Under the pieces are notes generated by a model. That model searched no databases and was not told the DNA's origin. It worked only from the letters and a program-made list of their open reading frames with translations. Of a stretch of DNA of 64,000 bases, positions 58,675-64,000 are shown piece by piece. The first letter of the stretch is position 1. The number at the start of each line of letters is the position of its first letter. Source of the stretch: Clusia tigrina (lineage: Eukaryota > Arthropoda > Insecta > Diptera > Clusiidae); NCBI GenBank assembly GCA_920105625.2, contig OV050033.1, forward strand, positions 127,905,821 to 127,969,820. Reading direction: 5' to 3'. Both the position numbers and the translations under genes were made by a program.

Positions 58675-59584
58675 GTTTGTATTTACTTTGTTCCAATGCG
58701 GTACACTAAATCCCCAGTTTGGAGCACAATTATCAGCCAACACCCCTCTGTGTCCAAGAGCTCCACACACGCTCGCTTAGAGATTATAGTTTGCTTTACA
58801 ATTTTTATCTTTTTTGTCAATTTGTGCAATTTACATTTTTTATTTATCGCAACATATTTTTGCTAGTTTTTTTTATGTATTTTAATTGTTTTTTTGTATT
58901 ACTCTGCTTTCGCGTCTGCCTGCTTAGCTAGCAGAATTGTGTGAGATCTCGTCGTCGCAGTTATTATTAAGTTTATTTATAAATTTTATATAAAATTATC
59001 ACAAAGAAGACACAAAAAATCGCCCGCAAATGCAATAAATTTTAATTTAAATAACAACAAAAACACTATACACGCACACACACACGCACATAACACACGC
59101 GAAGGCGCAAATAAGTCGAGTAGAGTCCGAGCAGCGGCGCAATAAAAAACTTGAGCACACACAACACACACAAACAACAATAAAAAACAAGAGCACAGCA
59201 AGATTTCCAAATCAATTTTTTTCTTTGGATCCGCAGTCCAAAATAAATGCAGAATTCTTCAGAGCGGTGGGGGCCGTATACAATCGCTCCCGCTTTTATG
59301 GAGCTCAATTGGCGAAATGTCAGAAGCTAATTCAATTTATCACGTGGACTAGCGTTGCCAACCACACACAATACTCTCGATTCGTTGCCAGCGAAAAACA
59401 GCTGGGGGCCAACGAGCGAATTGTGTTAAACGTCAACCACGAAATCCCAGCTGATTTTGATAGATTGAAAATAGCACACAAAAAACACACACGGAAAAAT
59501 TATCTGTTGTGAAAATTAGCAAGTGTAACCAAAGATTACGATAAAAAATATTAAAAATAATACACAAAAAATCACAAGTAAATT
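58675..59584. promoter_or_regulatory. shared divergent promoter region of temp and IscA1
   Basis: 910 bases between the two start codons, holding both 5' UTRs. It includes a CpG-bearing CACACGC stretch at 59070-59115 and a GC-richer block at 59235-59440. No TATA box is evident for either gene. A plus-strand frame at 59225-59512 ends before the IscA1 ATG and has no family features. Confidence 0.5.
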
Positions 59585-59668
59585 ATGTCAGCGAAAGTTG
59601 TGGCTACAGCGACAGTACGTGCGGTCAAGGGGCGCAAATTGATAGCCACGAGAGCGGCTTTAACGCTG
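59585..59668 (+). CDS. IscA1: IscA1 exon 1
   Basis: 28 codons, donor CTG/GTAAGT. Confidence 0.93.
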
Positions 59669-62346
59669 GTAAGTTCGCGTGATGAAATTAAGAAAAAATC
59701 GTTAGAGAAACGTTTTCCTATATTTAGACACCTGCAGCAGTACAACGCATTAAAGATCTTCTACAACACAAACCAGAATTTGTAAGTAAATACATTAATA
59801 TTCAAATGATTTGGAAATAATACTAATAAATATGTAATATTTACTGCAGACAGGTTTGAAAGTCGGCGTGAGACAACGTGGTTGCAATGGTTTGTCATAC
59901 ACACTGGATTACGCCAAGGAGAAAGGTAAGTCCTTGAAACGATACATTGATGACATTGTGTATTGACGCTTGTTTTTGCAGATAAATTAGATGAGGAGGT
60001 AGTGCAAGATGGTGTTAAAGTGTTCATAGATAAAAAGGCGCAGTTGTCGCTGCTAGGTAAGCTGCTTCGTTGTTTTCAATAATTATGTAATTTCTTTCGA
60101 TGTCTTTGACGTCGATAAACCTTGCTTTTTTGTGCAAAGATTTGAAAAACATGTATTTATAGAAAGCATCAGCACCGATTTAAGCGACAAAATAATTGTG
60201 GGTCGATGACGATAATTATGACGAAATGAAAAAAAATTAAATTCGGTTGATTCTAAAGGGGATTCAGGTGGTCATTGGACTATCGGCACAGACGCTGGAA
60301 AAATGGGCATTCCGTTCAATTGATGGAGCTGCGAAGACCCACAAGGGGGTGAAACAGTTAACCACTACTTTCGCTCGCATGAGAATCGAATTTTTCGGAT
60401 TCCTTTTCTAGAGAGTCTGGGCATTGCTCTAGTTTAGAACCTTCAGACGTAACAAAGTTTATTAAGAACTCCGCTTGGTTGTAATCCATAGCATATCATC
60501 ATATTTAGCCTTGCGAGGATAGGGCATCAACACGACACTAGTGCTAATTGGGGCTACCCGAGGTTTGTCAGCCATTTTACCTTCCTACCCAAAAGGAGAT
60601 TCAGTGACACGCTACCATGCTCTCTTTGGAGACCCAGCTTTGTTAGCCATCTGAAGAGTAACACATTTATAAATTGTAATAAATGGGAACATCGGCTTTC
60701 AGTCTTGAATTATAGCTAATGTTACAAGCGGAAAAACTCAATACATTGAATTGCTGTGCTTAGACTCACTTAGGCCTGTACAAGCCCCTTTGTGGCTGAT
60801 CAGTACTAATTGACAAAGGTTTCCACTTCTACAAATGGTCACAGTGAAATTTTGGCCTACTGTATTCCTCTACATTTTGCTTTTAAAGGTCCCATTTTTT
60901 GCTTTTCCTCAAAATTAGGAAGTTTATTTATTATCATTGTAGAAAATTAGGTAACAATCTACTGAAACTGGCTCTCAATTTTCTTTTCACCACATCCACC
61001 CTAACGGAAATAGATTGAAACGTTTTAAAACAATGCCAATCTTTTCAACTTAAAACAGAAAAGCTGGACACACTTATTAGTTATTAATGCTCTTTGGAGA
61101 GAAGTATGAAATGGAAAACATAGCTAGTCACATATTTTATTAAACATTTGGAGTTTAGATGCAACTGACTCGGTACAACAACATATTAACTCCAAGGAGA
61201 GCCAGGAAATGTGTTGTTCTCCTATTTGAAATAATGTGGTGTTGATAGAATTAATTTGCTTATATCATCTGTCTGGAATGCAAATTATCAACTGGTGGTA
61301 AATAAAAAGTGGACGCATTGGATTGAGCTCAGGTCATTTGTATTATAGTTCTAGTATTACGTCTATATACAATCGTCTCGCCTTCGAGGTTCAAGACTTG
61401 ACAGAAAACTTGTTTTCTATTTGTTGTTAATAATGTTGTCTGCTGAAAGAGTTCTAGGCTTGAAAGAGTGTATTCTTCCTCCATTTTCCCCAGAAAATCA
61501 ACTGGATATCTACTCAAAAAGTTCACGGCATGAAGGAGTGTATTTTTGCTCTCTTTTCTCAAAAAATCAACTGGATGTCTGCTCAAAGACCACTACATGA
61601 AGGAGAGTGTATTCGGCCTCCCTTTTCCTAGAATATGAACTCAGCTACCAGTTCTATATTATAGCTCTAGTATTACCACTGTATACAGTCAAAGTTTTCA
61701 CGTTTCAGGACTTGATAGTAATCTTATTTTTTCTTCAGAGTTCACGACCTGAAGAATAGTGTATTCTTCCTCCCTTTTTCCAGAATATCAACTCAATGTG
61801 TACTCAAAAAGTTCAAGGCATGATAGAGTGTATCCTTCCTCCCTTTTCCCCAGGAAATGAACTGAACTAGATGTCTCCCCAAAGAGTTCACGACTTGAAT
61901 GATAGTGCATCCTTCCTCTCTATTCCCAGAATATCAACTCAAAAATTTTAAGGTATGAAAGGGAGGATATCCTTCGTCCCTATTAGGATTATCTAACACA
62001 AATTCCTGACGATACTTGACTTGAATTTTTGCCGAAACTAACTTTAAAGTGAATTTCTCAAACATTATATTCATCTGAGTTACTTCTCCATTTCTATATT
62101 TATATTTATGGCGAGTATCCAGTATCCGTGCACCTTACTGAGCCGATCCTGGTATAAAATCTGTTCTAAATATATCTCTTTAAACTTAAAAAAAAACAAT
62201 AAAATAAATGCATTTTAACTAAACTAAACTCTTATTTTGTAGGCACAGAAATGGACTTTGTGGAATCAAAACTTTCCAGCGAGTTTGTCTTTAATAATCC
62301 GAATATTAAAGGCACCTGCGGCTGTGGCGAATCGTTTAGTTTTTAA
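59585..62346 (+). CDS. IscA1: IscA1 / MagR: mitochondrial A-type iron-sulfur cluster assembly protein, five exons
   Basis: Exons 59585-59668, 59728-59781, 59850-59925, 59982-60056 and 62243-62346 join to 393 bases, 130 codons plus stop, the same length I expect for the Drosophila protein (CG8198). The basic N-terminus (RAVKGRKL) suits a mitochondrial presequence. The three cluster-binding cysteines of the HesB/IscA family are Cys58 (RGCNGLSY) and Cys122 and Cys124 (TCGCGESF). It transfers or stores Fe-S clusters for mitochondrial [4Fe-4S] proteins. All introns have GT/AG ends in phases 0, 0, 1 and 1. The first three are 58-68 bases; the fourth is 2,186 bases and hosts a LINE fragment and a tandem repeat. 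Tail-to-tail with Arp6, head-to-head with temp. Confidence 0.96.
59728..59781 (+). CDS. IscA1: IscA1 exon 2
   Basis: 18 codons (start TPAAVQRIK), acceptor TATATTTAG, donor TTT/GTAAGT. Confidence 0.93.
59850..59925 (+). CDS. IscA1: IscA1 exon 3
   Basis: Acceptor TACTGCAG, donor AAAG/GTAAGT. Carries Cys58 and the YTLDYA segment. Confidence 0.95.
59982..60056 (+). CDS. IscA1: IscA1 exon 4
   Basis: Acceptor GTTTTTGCAG, donor CTAG/GTAAGC. Carries the [12 protein letters not shown] core. Confidence 0.95.
60260..60610 (+). mobile_element. LINE 3' fragment in IscA1 intron 4
   Basis: Encodes a broken HC..C knuckle (GIPFN, then EDPQ.. after a stop) and shares about 350 bases with the reverse strand of 55700-56050. 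Confidence 0.7.
60611..61429. other. IscA1 intron 4, middle
   Basis: No feature seen. Confidence 0.4.
61430..61990. repeat. degenerate tandem repeat in IscA1 intron 4, about 60-80-bp unit
   Basis: Seven or so variants of AGTGTATTCTTCCTCCCTTTT, then CCAGAAAATCAACTGGAT and ACTCAAAAAGTTCACGGCATGA (phrases abridged). Confidence 0.75.
62243..62346 (+). CDS. IscA1: IscA1 exon 5
   Basis: Acceptor TTATTTTGTAG. Carries the last two cysteines and the stop at 62344-62346. Confidence 0.95.
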
Positions 62347-62444
62347 ATTTTCAACCGGCACAGAAGCTTTAACACCCATTTTGGCAATAAATTGACGCTT
62401 TTTAAAGGAATTTGTGAATATTACGAAATTATAAGCAAATATAA

Positions 62445-62672
62445 AATAAAACAGAACGCAGTCAGGGATCAACCGAGGCAAACATTTTCAATTTTAAACA
62501 ATACGCTATTAACGTTAACAAAATACAAAATGGAACTCAGTGCTCTACATAAATAAGTCATTTTAAGGCTATATAGTTAAATTATATTTATATAGTTTAG
62601 TTTAGAAGTTATATGCGAAAATTTGTAAGTAGTTCTCTTTAAGTTTGCAAATATATAAAGCGCGAAAATAAA
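62445..62672 (+). terminator. poly(A) signals for IscA1
   Basis: AATAAA at 62445-62450 (about 100 bases after the stop) and again at 62667-62672. The first is the more likely. Confidence 0.5.
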
Positions 62673-62710
62673 CAAACGTTATAGCATTTTGTTAATAATT
62701 TAAAATATTC

Positions 62711-62716
62711 TTTATT
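62711..62716 (-). terminator. poly(A) signal of Arp6
   Basis: AATAAA on the minus strand begins four bases after the Arp6 stop codon, predicting a very short 3' UTR. A second signal may lie further on. Confidence 0.5.
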
Positions 62717-62720
62717 AAAT

Positions 62721-63956
62721 CTATTTTCCATTATAAGCGGAATATCCGAACTCTTCGTATTCATCCCTGGTTAGCAGGAAATCATTGAAGCCGTCACTGG
62801 CCGCCAACTCCTTACCACCATACCAACCGTATGAGATGGGGTCATCTGGGAAAATAATTGAGATTTCCAAATCATCGGGGGCCAGCGCACGTATCTCGGC
62901 CTTAAGACGCGGTATGAAGCCAGGAAACAGCGAACTGCCGCCCACAACCAAAATGTTACGCAGCAACTCGCTGTGCGTGTACGCCGGGCAGTCCTTCAGG
63001 CAGTCAATAACCGCCTCGGAGATGCCCATTTGCTGGATGCCTATGTCGGAGGGATTGAATAGTAATTCGGGTACTGTGAAGCGTTCGTTGCAGAGCCGTA
63101 CAAACTGCTGATCCCCCTCATTATCATCCTTATCCTTTTTTGATGGTGGCTTTTCTTCATCCTTGTCCTTATCCTTGTTTCGCACGTAACCGCGCCGCAC
63201 CGCTGTAAAGTCCGGCAGCACGTATTCCACCACCATCTCGGCTCTTTTAGCCGCTGAAGTGTGCACCTGCATGTCATCTGGAAAATTTTGCGACACAAAG
63301 CACACGTCCTCCTTGATTTGATTCACCACATAGGACTCGTCCATTACGTTCAGGTGCCTGTACGAAATCAGTTCCTTCATGTGATTTGTCAACACCTTGC
63401 CACCCACTTCAATGCGGCGTATAGCTCGCGTTAGCCGCAGCCCGCGCACAAATGGCACCACATGCGTGAAACTGTATCCCACATCGATCACTATGCAGTT
63501 GAGCACCTCCATGGGGCACTCTTCGCTCTCTGCCGCATAATTATAAGCGGCCAACTCTGCCGTACTCGTCTTGTGCACGCCCGCACAATGATACTCCTCG
63601 AACAAAATCTCAATCATGGCCTCTTGTATGCTGGTGAAATTCAGTTGGGGTTCTGTGACAATTACCGGGCGATCTTCCAGAGTGATGGCAGCGCCATCGG
63701 AACTGAATATGTGATCCCAGACGGTCTTCTGAACGTCCCAATTGAGCAGGTAACCCTTTTGAAAGCACAGTATGTAGAATAGGCCCGAAGCGTCGCGGCA
63801 CTCGTCGATTTGATTGCCAATAAAAGCACGTCTGCGTTCCGCTTTCGCTTTCATAATACAGTTGGGTATAATTTGAGGCTCATCCTGCGTAACCAAGCCC
63901 ACTTTGACAGTGCTCGCACCATTGTCCAGGACAACAGCAGTAGCAAGATCATCCAT
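62721..63956 (-). CDS. Arp6: Arp6, actin-related protein 6
   Basis: 411 residues, one exon, ATG at 63956. The actin fold is recognised by AVVLDNGASTVKVG (phosphate-1 loop) at 8-21, DASGLFYILCFQKGYLLNWD (residues about 55-74), FNFTSIQEAM-like NFTSIQEAMIEILFEEY, the phosphate-2 region VIDVGYSFTHVVPF at about 155-168, and the adenosine motif VVGGSSLFPGF near 345-355. The combination FTSIQE..EILFEEY with NERFxVPExLFNPSDIGIQxMGI is specific to Arp6. A charged Lys/Asp/Glu insert at about 255-282 is longer than in other Arp6 proteins I know. Arp6 is a nuclear subunit of SWR1/Domino-type remodellers that deposit H2A.Z, and in Drosophila it associates with HP1 in heterochromatin. Confidence 0.95.
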   Translation of the reverse strand: MDDLATAVVLDNGASTVKVGLVTQDEPQIIPNCIMKAKAERRRAFIGNQIDECRDASGLFYILCFQKGYLLNWDVQKTVWDHIFSSDGAAITLEDRPVIVTEPQLNFTSIQEAMIEILFEEYHCAGVHKTSTAELAAYNYAAESEECPMEVLNCIVIDVGYSFTHVVPFVRGLRLTRAIRRIEVGGKVLTNHMKELISYRHLNVMDESYVVNQIKEDVCFVSQNFPDDMQVHTSAAKRAEMVVEYVLPDFTAVRRGYVRNKDKDKDEEKPPSKKDKDDNEGDQQFVRLCNERFTVPELLFNPSDIGIQQMGISEAVIDCLKDCPAYTHSELLRNILVVGGSSLFPGFIPRLKAEIRALAPDDLEISIIFPDDPISYGWYGGKELAASDGFNDFLLTRDEYEEFGYSAYNGK

Positions 63957-64000
63957 TCTAAATAATTAATAACTTTAATTAACCTAACAATTTTTATTGC

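Noticed and set aside
58432..58931. Plus-strand frames over temp exon 1
   Set aside because: They oppose a well-supported exon with consensus splice sites and have no homologue that I recognise.
59225..59512. 95-codon frame upstream of IscA1
   Set aside because: Lies in the shared promoter/5' UTR, with no family features.
59669..59785. Read-through of IscA1 exon 1 into the following intron
   Set aside because: The spliced model restores the conserved IscA sequence exactly in frame.
62785..63782. Plus-strand frames inside Arp6
   Set aside because: Antisense shadows of a conserved gene.

Overview
The window looks like genomic DNA of a higher fly (Brachycera), most likely a tephritid fruit fly or close relative. 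The evidence is three conserved, spliced genes whose proteins resemble their Drosophila counterparts, short introns with GTAAGT/CAG boundaries, large AT-rich introns and intergenic DNA, and a dense load of dipteran transposons (Tc1/mariner, R1/Jockey/RTE-type LINEs, a gypsy/errantivirus element). The species call is inference.

Layout. 1-2 kb: a decayed mariner. 2.5-3.5 kb, minus strand: a 5' coding exon of an unrecognised gene that continues off the left side. 4.4-7 kb: a LINE remnant, a foldback repeat and an A-rich minisatellite. 7,080-14,679: a complete errantivirus-like endogenous retrovirus with 322-bp LTRs that I read as identical, a TGTA target duplication, intact gag, pol and env frames, a canonical -1 slippery heptamer, and splice sites that would supply env with its start codon. 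15-36 kb: mostly noncoding, with many unrelated minisatellites, LINE and mariner fragments, very long GA and TA tracts, one small candidate secreted-peptide ORF (25.1 kb, minus) and a possible promoter with first exon (32.4 kb, plus). 36.1-37.4 kb: a single-exon, diverged Hsp70-type ATPase-domain gene. 39.6-42.1 kb, minus: two joined 5' coding exons of an unrecognised gene, ending in the same splice phase as the 2.5-3.5 kb exon. 40-41 and 46.3-47.8 kb: an inverted pair of an unclassified dispersed repeat. 48.6-50 kb: a tRNA-derived SINE and an RTE-like LINE. 51-52.7 kb: AT-rich tandem DNA.

The right end is the gene-dense part. temp/PTAR1 (minus, three exons, 390 aa) and IscA1/MagR (plus, five exons, 130 aa) are divergent, with 910 bp between start codons. 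IscA1 is tail-to-tail with Arp6 (minus, one exon, 411 aa). These three serve Rab prenylation, mitochondrial Fe-S assembly and chromatin remodelling, so they are neighbours and not a pathway. The most interesting unit is the retrovirus: identical LTRs, open frames, and several uncommon leader features (an eight-codon upstream ORF overlapping the env splice donor, a duplicated 36-bp motif, and an uninterrupted run of 50 A just before gag).
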